Origin: JBPBQZ01 sp050955105
GTDB lineage: Bacteria > Pseudomonadota > Gammaproteobacteria > Burkholderiales > Burkholderiaceae
DNA: 30,094 nt
NCBI GenBank assembly: GCA_050955105.1
Contig: JBPBQZ010000094.1
Location: 1-30,094, forward strand
Direction of reading: 5' to 3'
Position numbers and translations under genes: made by a program. The notes beneath the pieces were generated by a model. That model worked only from the letters and a program-made list of their open reading frames with translations, ran no database searches and had not been told where the DNA came from. Positions 22,348 through 29,430 of this stretch are shown piece after piece; the stretch's first letter is position 1; each line of letters begins with the position of its first letter.

Positions 22348-24053
22348 CAGGCGATCGACGGCAGATCGAGGCCGTAGGCTTTGGCGCAATCGATGGCTTG
22401 CTGGTAGCCGGCGTCGGCGTGGCGCATCACGCCTGAAGCGCAGTCGTTGACCAGCACGCGGCCGAGTCGCCGCGTCGCCGCGTCGCTGCCGTCGGCGACG
22501 ATCACCATGCCGGCGTGCTGCGAATAGCCGATGCCGACACCGCCGCCGTGGTGAATACTGACCCAGGTGGCGCCACCCGAGGTATTGAGCAAGGCGTTGA
22601 GCAGCGGCCAGTCGGCCACCGCATCGGTGCCGTCGCGCATCGATTCGGTTTCGCGATTGGGGCTGGCGACCGAACCGGTGTCGAGGTGGTCGCGGCCGAT
22701 CACGATGGGCGCCTTCAGCTCTCCCGATTTGACCATCTCATTGAATGCCAGGCCGGCGACGTTGCGCTCGCCCAGGCCGAGCCAGCAGATACGTGCCGGC
22801 AAGCCCTGGAAGGCGATGCGCTCGCGTGCCATGTCGAGCCAGCGCACCATGGCCTTGTTTTCGGGAAACAGTTCCTTGAGCTTGGCGTCGGTTTTGTAGA
22901 TGTCTTCGGGGTCGCCCGACAGCGCCACCCAGCGGAACGGTCCTCGGCCTTCGCAGAACAGCGGCCGAATGTAGGCGGGCACGAAGCCGGGAAAGTCGAA
23001 GGCGCGCGCCACGCCGGCGTCGAGCGCGACTTGCCGAATATTGTTGCCGTAGTCGACCACTGGCACCCCCATCTCATGAAAGTCCAGCATAGCCTGAACG
23101 TGGGCGGCGCATGAATGGCGTGCGGCGTCCACCAGTTCGACGTGACGTGCGCGGTCGGCGGAGGCGGCTTTCCATTGCTCGACGCTCCAGCCGATCGGCA
23201 AATAGCCGGTGACCAGATCGTGCGCCGAGGTCTGGTCGGTGACCAGATCGGGACGCGGGCCGCCCGCCTGCGCACGGCGCGCGAGCTCGGGCAACATCTC
23301 GGCGGCATTGCCAAGCACGCCGATCGAAATCGCTTCGCCACGTTCACAGTGATATTTCACCAAGGCCAGCGCTTCGTCGAGATCTTTCGCCTGCTTATCG
23401 AGATAGCGGGTGCGCAGGCGGAAGTCGATGCGGGTTTGTTGGCATTCGATGGTGAGCGATACCGCGCCGGCCAGAGTGGCGGCCAGCGGCTGCGCGCCGC
23501 CCATGCCGCCCAGCCCCGCGGTGACGATCCAGCGGCCTTTCCAGTCACCGCCGTAATGCTGGCGACCCGCTTCGACGAAGGTTTCGAAGGTGCCCTGCAC
23601 AATGCCCTGGCTGCCGATATAGATCCAGCTGCCGGCCGTCATCTGCCCATACATGAACAGGCCGCGCTGATCGAGTTCATTGAAATGATCCCAGTTGGCC
23701 CAGCGTCCGACCAGGTTCGAGTTGGCGATCAGCACCCGCGGCGCGTCACTGTGCGTCTTGAAAATGCCGACCGGCTTGCCGGACTGCACCAGCAGCGTTT
23801 CGTCATTTTCGAGACGGCGCAGGCTTTCGAGAATGCGGTCGAACGCAGGCCAGTCACGCGCGGCGCGGCCAGCGCCGCCATAAACGATCAGTTGTTGCGG
23901 ATTTTCGGCGACTTCGGGATCCAGGTTGTTCTGGATCATCCGATAGGCCGCCTCGGTCAGCCAACTCTTGCAATGCAGTTCGGTGCCCCGCGGCGCGCGA
24001 ATGATGCGCGTGGGATCGTTGCGAAGGGAAGGCGTCGGTTCCGGTGCATTCAT
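22347..24053 (-). CDS. hutU: Urocanate hydratase
   Basis: This 568-residue urocanase converts urocanate to imidazolonepropionate using tightly bound NAD+ as an electrophile. The NAD-binding loop is G180-L-G-G-M-G-G-A-Q-P. The conserved cysteine is C423 in ICWLGLGER, and NSNLVGRWANWD and TDQTSAHD are also family blocks. The length is normal (about 555-570). The start has TTGGAG five bases upstream. It lies 90 bases downstream of hutH and overlaps hutI. A 660-codon open frame on the opposite strand covers most of hutU and hutH, but it is a shadow caused by codon bias. Confidence 0.96.
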   Translation of the reverse strand: MNAPEPTPSLRNDPTRIIRAPRGTELHCKSWLTEAAYRMIQNNLDPEVAENPQQLIVYGGAGRAARDWPAFDRILESLRRLENDETLLVQSGKPVGIFKTHSDAPRVLIANSNLVGRWANWDHFNELDQRGLFMYGQMTAGSWIYIGSQGIVQGTFETFVEAGRQHYGGDWKGRWIVTAGLGGMGGAQPLAATLAGAVSLTIECQQTRIDFRLRTRYLDKQAKDLDEALALVKYHCERGEAISIGVLGNAAEMLPELARRAQAGGPRPDLVTDQTSAHDLVTGYLPIGWSVEQWKAASADRARHVELVDAARHSCAAHVQAMLDFHEMGVPVVDYGNNIRQVALDAGVARAFDFPGFVPAYIRPLFCEGRGPFRWVALSGDPEDIYKTDAKLKELFPENKAMVRWLDMARERIAFQGLPARICWLGLGERNVAGLAFNEMVKSGELKAPIVIGRDHLDTGSVASPNRETESMRDGTDAVADWPLLNALLNTSGGATWVSIHHGGGVGIGYSQHAGMVIVADGSDAATRRLGRVLVNDCASGVMRHADAGYQQAIDCAKAYGLDLPSIA

Positions 24054-24143
24054 GACAACTCCAAAAGCTTTTCTAAGATGATTGCGCTGACGGCGCGGCC
24101 GGCGCCCGCTAGCAATGATTCGATCGCTTGCTCGACGGCGGGC

Positions 24144-25688
24144 TCAGCCGGCGTAACTGGGCACTACGCGCTTGACGGCTTCTGGCAGGTCGGTACGACT
24201 GGTCCATTGCTTCATAGCCTCGATGTCGTCGGCGAAATAGCGGTCTTTCTCATAAAACGAAACGTGCTCGCGAATGCCGGCGAAAACTTTTTCGAGAATT
24301 GCGGTCGAGCGCAGCGGGCGATGGAATTCCATGCCCTGTGCGGCCGCCATCGCCTCGATGCCGACGACCACCGCGGTGTTTTCCGCCATGTCGCCGAGAC
24401 GGCGCGCGGCGAAGGTGGCCATCGACACGTGGTCTTCCTGGTTCGCCGAAGTCGGCAAGCTGTCGACGCTGGCCGGATGCGCGAGCGATTTATTCTCGGA
24501 CGCCAAGGCGGCGGCCGTCACCTGCGCAATCATGAAGCCGGAATTGATGCCGCTTTCCTTTACCAAAAATGGCGGCAGTCCCGACAGGTGCGAATCGAGC
24601 AGCAGCGCCAGCCGCCTTTCCGAAATGGCGCCGATTTCGGCGATCGCCAGCGCCAGCGAATCGGCGGCCAGCGCCACCGGTTCCGCGTGGAAGTTGCCGC
24701 CCGACAGCACATCGCCTTCTTCGGCGAATACCAGGGGATTGTCGGATGCGGCGTTCGCTTCTATTTTGAGAATACGCGCCGCATGGCGGATCTGGTCGAG
24801 GCAGGCGCCCATTACTTGCGGCTGGCAGCGGATCGAGTAGGGATCTTGCACGCGACCGCAGTTGGCATGCGAGGCCACGATCGGGCTGCCTTCGAGCATG
24901 CATTTGAGTGCGGCGGCGGCATCGATCTGTCCGACCTGGCCGCGCGCCGCATGGATGCGCGGGTCGAAGGGTACGACCGAGCCCTTGATGGCTTCCAGCG
25001 ACAAGGCGCCGGCTACCAGGCCTGCGGCAAAGACGTCTTCGGCGGCGAACAAGCCCTTCAAGGCCAGCGCGGTCGAGGCCTGGGTGCCATTCAATAGCGC
25101 CAGGCCCTCTTTGGGTTCTAGTTGCAGCGGCTCCAGTTCGGCCGCGCGCAACCCTTGCATGGCCGACACGCGTTGGCCATGCAGATGCACGTGTCCCACG
25201 CCAATCAGGGTGCAGGCGAGATGCGCGAGCGGCGCCAGATCGCCCGACGCGCCCACCGATCCTTTCGAGGGGATGCACGGATAAACACCTGCGTTCAGTA
25301 AGCGCACCAGCGCCAGTACCACGGCGGGCCGTACGCCCGAATGACCGCGCGCCAGGCTGATGGCCTTTAGCGCCATGACCAGGCGCACCACGGCGTCGGG
25401 CAGCAACGCGCCTGTGCCCACGCTGTGCGACAGCACCAGGTTGGTTTGCAGTTCGGCGAGTCGATCCGCCGCGATGGTGCTGCTCGCCAATTTGCCGAAG
25501 CCGGTGTTGACGCCATAGATGACGCGGCCGGTGGCAACGATATCGGCCACCACCTGATGTGAACGGCGAATGCCGGGCATAGCCGACTCGTCGAGGGCGA
25601 CCGGCGCGGCTTCGTACAGGATGCGACGCAGCTGCGCCAGGGTGACAGACCCAGGAATCAGGGTCACGACTTCGCCAAGATTACTCAT
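24144..25688 (-). CDS. hutH: Histidine ammonia-lyase
   Basis: This 514-residue enzyme removes ammonia from L-histidine to give urocanate, the first step of the pathway. The tripeptide A147-S148-G149 in GSVGASGDLAPLAH cyclises to the MIO cofactor. The active-site tyrosine is in YGVNTGFG (58-65). NQEDHVSM and YSIRCQPQ further along are strongly conserved in the family. Length is normal. The ATG at 25688 has GAGG six bases upstream, and a GTATATAC element lies directly in front of that site. It is the first gene of the hut transcript. The same leader region carries further candidate HutC sites and the promoter of the divergent porin gene. Confidence 0.97.
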   Translation of the reverse strand: MSNLGEVVTLIPGSVTLAQLRRILYEAAPVALDESAMPGIRRSHQVVADIVATGRVIYGVNTGFGKLASSTIAADRLAELQTNLVLSHSVGTGALLPDAVVRLVMALKAISLARGHSGVRPAVVLALVRLLNAGVYPCIPSKGSVGASGDLAPLAHLACTLIGVGHVHLHGQRVSAMQGLRAAELEPLQLEPKEGLALLNGTQASTALALKGLFAAEDVFAAGLVAGALSLEAIKGSVVPFDPRIHAARGQVGQIDAAAALKCMLEGSPIVASHANCGRVQDPYSIRCQPQVMGACLDQIRHAARILKIEANAASDNPLVFAEEGDVLSGGNFHAEPVALAADSLALAIAEIGAISERRLALLLDSHLSGLPPFLVKESGINSGFMIAQVTAAALASENKSLAHPASVDSLPTSANQEDHVSMATFAARRLGDMAENTAVVVGIEAMAAAQGMEFHRPLRSTAILEKVFAGIREHVSFYEKDRYFADDIEAMKQWTSRTDLPEAVKRVVPSYAG

Positions 25689-25697
25689 TTTTTCCTC

Positions 25698-25705
25698 GTA
25701 TATAC
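25698..25705. promoter_or_regulatory. Candidate HutC site at the hutH ribosome site (GTATATAC)
   Basis: This perfect 8-base palindrome matches the GT-N-TA-N-AC form known for HutC-subfamily GntR regulators. It lies 9 bases before the hutH ATG, touching the GAGG ribosome site, so a bound repressor would act as a roadblock rather than cover the promoter. Confidence 0.5.
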
Positions 25706-25800
25706 CCGGCCGGCTGCGGCCGCTTCAAGACGTTTTGCGCCTACGGACCCACTGACATTTCACCGTTCAGCCAAGCGCAGCGGCTGGCACAACGGCTAAT

Positions 25801-25808
25801 GTATGTAC
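25801..25808. promoter_or_regulatory. Weaker HutC-like site (GTATGTAC)
   Basis: It has one mismatch to GT-N-TA-N-AC. GTATAT follows at 25811, giving a short AT-rich cluster about 115 bases upstream of hutH. It is probably near the hut promoter. Confidence 0.35.
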
Positions 25809-26002
25809 AAGTATATGTGTCGAAAAAATTCCCGCACAGGATTTGTCGCCAGGAAATGTCAGCAGCACCTTTAATTTCAAGAGAATTCTTGTGATACCGC
25901 CTGCTTGCTGGGCGCTTCTTATCTGTCTCGATAAATACGCCTTATGTCACGCACCTTTCAGAACAACAAAATTTGATTTCATTTGTTGACGAATTTTTGA
26001 TC

Positions 26003-26013
26003 GTATATACATG
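26003..26013. promoter_or_regulatory. Candidate HutC site in the porin promoter (GTATATACATG)
   Basis: An exact GTATATAC is followed by ATG, giving the 9-mer ATATACATG that recurs before hutC and the cyclophilin-like gene. It starts 12 bases after TTGACG (25986-25991), where a -10 box would be expected, so repressor binding there should block the porin promoter. Confidence 0.5.
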
Positions 26014-26178
26014 TACGGACGTTGCGAAAGGAGCCGTAAGCTTTCTCAGAAAAGTCGGCGCTCGCGATGCACGCGATGCAAGGGATGGCATGCCGGCCCA
26101 GCCGTGCGGCAAATGTATGAGCCACTCCCTCGATCTATCGATTCCAGGTTCGTTAACTTTCTGTTTTGGAGCAATCCG

Positions 26179-27279
26179 GTGAAAAAATTATTGCTGGCCG
26201 CCATGGCAACGGGGGTAGTGGGCGCGGCGCATGCGCAGAGCAGCGTGACCCTTTACGGGACGATCGACGCAGGCATTACCTATGTGTCGAACGAGAATGG
26301 TCATCCGAATGTGAAGACCGATAACGGCATCCTCCACGGTAACCGCTTCGGCTTGCGCGGCACCGAGGATCTGGGCGGGGGATATGCCACCATCTTCGAT
26401 TTGGAAGGGGGCTACAACTTGTCGACGGGCAAGTCGAATCAGGGCGGCGCATTGTTTGGCCGTCAATCGTGGGTCGGCTTGAAGGGTCCGTATGGCACGG
26501 TGCAAATCGGCAATCAATATGATCTGATCGCCGACACCTCGTGTAACTTCAACGTCAGTTTCTATGCGAGTGGCTACGGTATCCACCAAGGCGACTTCGA
26601 CCGCATGAGCTGTACGCGCGAAAGCAATGCGGTGAAATACACGACGCCGACGTTTCACGGCTTGACCGCGGGCGCTATGTATTCATTCAGCAATACCGCG
26701 GGACAGTTCCATGATGGCAGTTCGTGGAGCGCCGGCGGCATGTACAACCAGGGACCGATATCCGCGGCGATTGCCTATAGCTTCCAGTCCAAGCCTTCGA
26801 TTGACCCGTATAACCGCATCGGTACCCGCGTGTTCTTCGGGCAGACGGTGGCGCGCGTGACCAATGGCAGCGCCACCGATCTGGCGACGGCCGTAACCAT
26901 GAATTCGATCGCGGCGCTCGATCTCGGTGCCAGCTACACCATGGGTAATTTGGTGGTGATGGGCGACTTTACCGATACGACGCTGAAATACCTGGGCGCC
27001 AGTTCGGTGATGCATGTGTATGAAATTGGCGCGCTGTACAACCTGACGTCGAAGTTGAAGCTCGGCGGCGGCTATCAGCACACTGGCTTTCAGTCGCATA
27101 CCTGGAATGAAGGCTCGGCGGGCCTGTTGTATTCGCTGTCGAAGCGTACGCAGGTGTATGTGTCGGGTGATTACGTGGAGGCGTCGGCGGGCGTCGACCC
27201 CGTGATCGGCTGGGGTTTTACGCCTTCACTGTCGAACAAGCAGGCCGATGTTCGCGTCGGGCTTTACACGAAGTTCTAA
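26179..27279 (+). CDS. Gram-negative porin (Burkholderia OmpC-like)
   Basis: This 366-residue outer-membrane porin begins VKKLLLAAMATGVVGAAHA, a clean signal peptide cut before QSSVTLYG. The QSSVTLYGTIDAGI start of the mature protein is the classic Burkholderiales trimeric porin opening. FGLRGTEDLGGG and GRQSWVGLKGPYG follow as the next strands, and the chain ends in phenylalanine, the outer-membrane assembly signal. The start is GTG at 26179, with TGGAG 8 bases upstream; the frame back to 26011 is not needed. It is divergent from hutH, and a HutC-like element lies in its promoter region, so it may admit histidine, urocanate or a related compound. That substrate is inferred only from position. 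Confidence 0.92.
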   Translation: MKKLLLAAMATGVVGAAHAQSSVTLYGTIDAGITYVSNENGHPNVKTDNGILHGNRFGLRGTEDLGGGYATIFDLEGGYNLSTGKSNQGGALFGRQSWVGLKGPYGTVQIGNQYDLIADTSCNFNVSFYASGYGIHQGDFDRMSCTRESNAVKYTTPTFHGLTAGAMYSFSNTAGQFHDGSSWSAGGMYNQGPISAAIAYSFQSKPSIDPYNRIGTRVFFGQTVARVTNGSATDLATAVTMNSIAALDLGASYTMGNLVVMGDFTDTTLKYLGASSVMHVYEIGALYNLTSKLKLGGGYQHTGFQSHTWNEGSAGLLYSLSKRTQVYVSGDYVEASAGVDPVIGWGFTPSLSNKQADVRVGLYTKF

Positions 27280-27287
27280 GGTGCATG

Positions 27288-27320
27288 CTGCAGGCGGCGG
27301 GCCGGCGACGCCGCCTGCAG
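27288..27320 (+). terminator. Perfect hairpin just after the porin gene
   Basis: Arms CTGCAGGCGGCG (27288-27299) and CGCCGCCTGCAG (27309-27320) pair perfectly around a 9-base loop, starting 9 bases after the stop. No T-run follows. It may stabilise the porin mRNA 3' end or act together with the second hairpin. Confidence 0.5.
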
Positions 27321-27333
27321 CGCAGTCTCTTGG

Positions 27334-27363
27334 CCGCCGCCGTGCATGCATGGCGGCGGTTTT
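27334..27363 (+). terminator. Intrinsic terminator of the porin gene
   Basis: CCGCCGCC (27334-27341) pairs with GGCGGCGG (27352-27359). The TGCATGCA between them can extend the stem, and TTTT follows. This is a standard intrinsic terminator for the plus strand. It ends 13 bases before the convergent hutC stop. Confidence 0.75.
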
Positions 27364-27375
27364 ACTTCCTGATAG

Positions 27376-28104
27376 CTATACCGAGGTTTTGTAGCGTGTG
27401 CCCAGGCTGAAGCGCGAGCCCGGATAGGTCAGCATGCTCTTGGTTGCGGGCATGCCATTGACCCAGGTGCGCCGCACCAGCAGCAGGCAGGCGTCGTTCA
27501 ACCCGACCTGCAGCAATTGGTGGGTTTCCTTGTTCGGTTTCATCGCGAACACAATGTGCTCGACCTCGGTCGCCTTCGAAATCGACTGCAGATAGCGCGT
27601 GGTCGACTGCCTGGTGAAGTCCTGCTCCAGATAGGCGGGCGCGAAGGCCGGGGAGATGAAGCGCTCTTCGAGCTGGATCGGTACCTCGTCTTCGAAATGC
27701 ACGATCACCGAATGAAAGATCTTCGCACCCGGCCGCAAATCGAAGGTCATCGCTAGTTCCGGATCGGCACGCGTGATTTCCAGCTTGACCACATCGGCGC
27801 GATGCGCGAGGCCGCGCGCGGCAAGATCTTCGGCGATGTCGCGAATTTCGAGAAAGTCGTTGCGTACCGGCGGCGCCTGCACGAAGGTGCCGATGCCTTG
27901 CACCCGTGAAAGGTGCCCGTCGGTGGCCAACTCGCGCAGCGCGCGGTTGATCGTCATTCGCGATACGGAAAGGCTCTCGACCAGATCGTTTTCTGACGGT
28001 ATTTGCGCTCCGACGCGCCATTCACCGCTGGCGATACGATCGAGGATATGTTGTTTGACGCGCGCATACAGCGGCGAAGGGGTGTCCGACGTCTCCAAAC
28101 TCAT
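27376..28104 (-). CDS. hutC: HutC, histidine utilisation repressor (GntR family)
   Basis: This 242-residue protein has an N-terminal GntR winged helix (about 10-75): PLYARVKQHIL, IPSENDLVESL, then SRMTINRALREL. The UTRA effector domain of the HutC subfamily follows; IPSENDL, QGIGTFVQAP, HFEDEVPIQLEERF and YPGSRFSLGTRY are close to known HutC proteins. In Pseudomonas and other bacteria HutC represses hut genes until urocanate binds. The start is ATG 28104 with CAGGA six bases upstream; the frame extends to 28164, which is unlikely. Its own upstream region carries the ATATACATG element, so it probably regulates itself. It lies between the porin and the cyclophilin-like gene rather than beside hutH, which widens its likely target set. 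Confidence 0.9.
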   Translation of the reverse strand: MSLETSDTPSPLYARVKQHILDRIASGEWRVGAQIPSENDLVESLSVSRMTINRALRELATDGHLSRVQGIGTFVQAPPVRNDFLEIRDIAEDLAARGLAHRADVVKLEITRADPELAMTFDLRPGAKIFHSVIVHFEDEVPIQLEERFISPAFAPAYLEQDFTRQSTTRYLQSISKATEVEHIVFAMKPNKETHQLLQVGLNDACLLLVRRTWVNGMPATKSMLTYPGSRFSLGTRYKTSV

Positions 28105-28156
28105 TTCTGTCCTGGGGGCCTCTCGGCCTGAGAAAACGGGCTTCCGCGACACCCTA

Positions 28157-28165
28157 ATATACATG
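28157..28165. promoter_or_regulatory. Candidate HutC site upstream of hutC (ATATACATG)
   Basis: This is an exact copy of the 9-mer seen in the porin promoter, within CTAATATACATGACTAG, whose ends are roughly symmetric. Its position fits repression of the hutC promoter by its own product. Confidence 0.42.
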
Positions 28166-28349
28166 ACTAGGGGTCTTGCCCTGAATAGAAAATCTATAGG
28201 CTTTTGCGACTTCCATTGCAGGCATCCGCATACCGCGTAAAAACTGCGGTGACGTGTGTTCCGGCTGCCTGCTCTGGTGGTCCGCGCCTCGTCTCGAAAT
28301 ACTTTTTTGCGTTGTGAGTCTTTTTTTGTCCGCGTAGCATGAGGCCAGT

Positions 28350-28363
28350 TGCATATACATGCA
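28350..28363. promoter_or_regulatory. Candidate HutC site upstream of the cyclophilin-like gene (TGCATATACATGCA)
   Basis: Arms TGCAT and ATGCA are perfect complements around ATAC, and the 9-mer ATATACATG is inside. It ends 37 bases before the start codon at 28401, where it could control transcription of this gene and the hydantoinase gene behind it. Confidence 0.45.
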
Positions 28364-28400
28364 TAGTCATGAGCGGCTCATACGGAGAGGACAAGAGATT

Positions 28401-29372
28401 ATGGCGGAGAAAGTTTATTCGAGTTTAGGTGAGTGGACCGATGAGGTGCGCACGCTGACCGAAAGCATCATGACCGTCGAGCCGCACGAGGTCGCCTTGC
28501 TGCGCCGCGGAGAGATGGAAAACATGGCTGGCAGCTACGGCCAGTATTTCGGCACCTGGGATATTGCGCACGGCATGCTGCGCGATTACTCGATGTACAC
28601 CCTCTATCCGTTCGTGGGTCTTGCTGAAGATCCGCAAATGGAAATCCAGCACATCAGCAAGGTGCTCAATGCGCTCGATCCGGCTTACAGCAACTATTTG
28701 AGATACAGCGGCTTCCCGGAAATGGGGCGTCTGGCGGTTGCACTGCGCGCTCTGGTGGCAAAAAGCGCGTCACGCGCGGACGTCGTCGATGCGCTGCGCG
28801 CCTTCACCGCCTACGCCGGGCGCCTTCAGGCCTGGTCCTTTCATTATTTCCCCTGGGGCCTGGGCGAGCATTTCCGCTACAGCGAAAGCGCGCTGGCATC
28901 GCCGCCGGTGCCGGTGGCCGATATGGGCGCGACGCGCGCGCACATCAAGGACGGACAACGCATTCGCATCAGTTGGGAACCACTCGGCATTACCGTGCAT
29001 GGCGTGCTGGCGAGCAAGGAAAACCCCGAATTGTGCGCCGACCTGATCGCCGCGCTGCCGTTCACGATTATCCAGGATCACGCGGTGGTCACCGGCGAAT
29101 CGATGTATGCGTGGACGCCGATCGTCAGCACCGCGCCGATCCATCTGCGCGAGCGCATTTGCGATGCACCCATCGGTCGGCTGCGCTATTCGCAGTCCAC
29201 TGGCCAGAAATTCATCGTGCAGTACGGCCCCACCACGGAAGACTTGTCGCAGCCGGTGCTGGGCGAGATCGACGCGGCGGATGCCGACAAGCTGGCGGAA
29301 GTCGGGCGCCGCGTCTGGCAGTCGACGTTCGAGACCAAGGAACTGATCTGGATGAAGGTCGAGTTGGCCTGA
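28401..29372 (+). CDS. Helical plus cyclophilin-like (DUF3830-like) protein, cucumopine-synthase-related
   Basis: This 323-residue protein has two parts. Residues about 8-165 are mostly helical (LGEWTDEVRTLTESI, MRGEMEN-like, HISKVLNALDP, a W/F-rich WSFHYFPWGLGEHF). Residues about 180-323 are beta-rich and read like the DUF3830/cyclophilin-like fold (LPFTIIQDHAVVTGESMYAW, PIGRLRYS, FIVQYGPTTEDLS, ending LIWMKVELA). I recall this pairing from cucumopine-synthase-related proteins, which join histidine and 2-oxoglutarate or act on such products; the link is a tentative recollection. It has no signal peptide. It stands before a hydantoinase gene and behind a HutC-type site, so a role with a histidine-derived ring compound is plausible. 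The start at 28401 has GGAGAGG upstream; the frame to 28359 is not needed. Function unproven. Confidence 0.6.
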   Translation: MAEKVYSSLGEWTDEVRTLTESIMTVEPHEVALLRRGEMENMAGSYGQYFGTWDIAHGMLRDYSMYTLYPFVGLAEDPQMEIQHISKVLNALDPAYSNYLRYSGFPEMGRLAVALRALVAKSASRADVVDALRAFTAYAGRLQAWSFHYFPWGLGEHFRYSESALASPPVPVADMGATRAHIKDGQRIRISWEPLGITVHGVLASKENPELCADLIAALPFTIIQDHAVVTGESMYAWTPIVSTAPIHLRERICDAPIGRLRYSQSTGQKFIVQYGPTTEDLSQPVLGEIDAADADKLAEVGRRVWQSTFETKELIWMKVELA

Positions 29373-29430
29373 TCGCCGGCATTCGTTCCCCCCTTGTTTG
29401 CAAGACAGCATGACGCGATAGGTCAATCGA

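Larger units (their letters stand above)
25689..26178. promoter_or_regulatory. Divergent control region between hutH and the porin (490 bases, no gene)
   Basis: This AT-richer stretch contains no credible gene; the short frames in it have no ribosome site or family features. It holds three GTATATAC-like elements (25698, 25801, 26003), a TTGACG at 25986-25991 that could be the -35 of the porin promoter, and CAAGA-N4-TCTTG near 25880. The porin leader would be about 150 bases long. I see no terminator, RNA gene or mobile element. Confidence 0.6.
28105..28400. promoter_or_regulatory. Divergent control region of hutC and the cyclophilin-like gene (296 bases)
   Basis: No credible gene lies here. 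It contains two copies of ATATACATG, one 53 bases from the hutC start and one 40 bases from the start at 28401. T-rich tracts lie at about 28302-28308 and 28319-28328. The promoters could not be assigned with confidence. Confidence 0.55.

Noticed and set aside
23115..25097. A 660-codon open frame on the plus strand across hutU and hutH
   Set aside because: It is antisense to two genes with complete catalytic motifs, shows no family features and has no ribosome site. Long shadow frames are common in GC-rich coding DNA.
25784..25799. Possible sigma-54 promoter (TGGCAC) near the hut control region
   Set aside because: The -24 half is good, but the -12 half is CTAAT rather than TTGCA, and it points toward the porin, not hutH.
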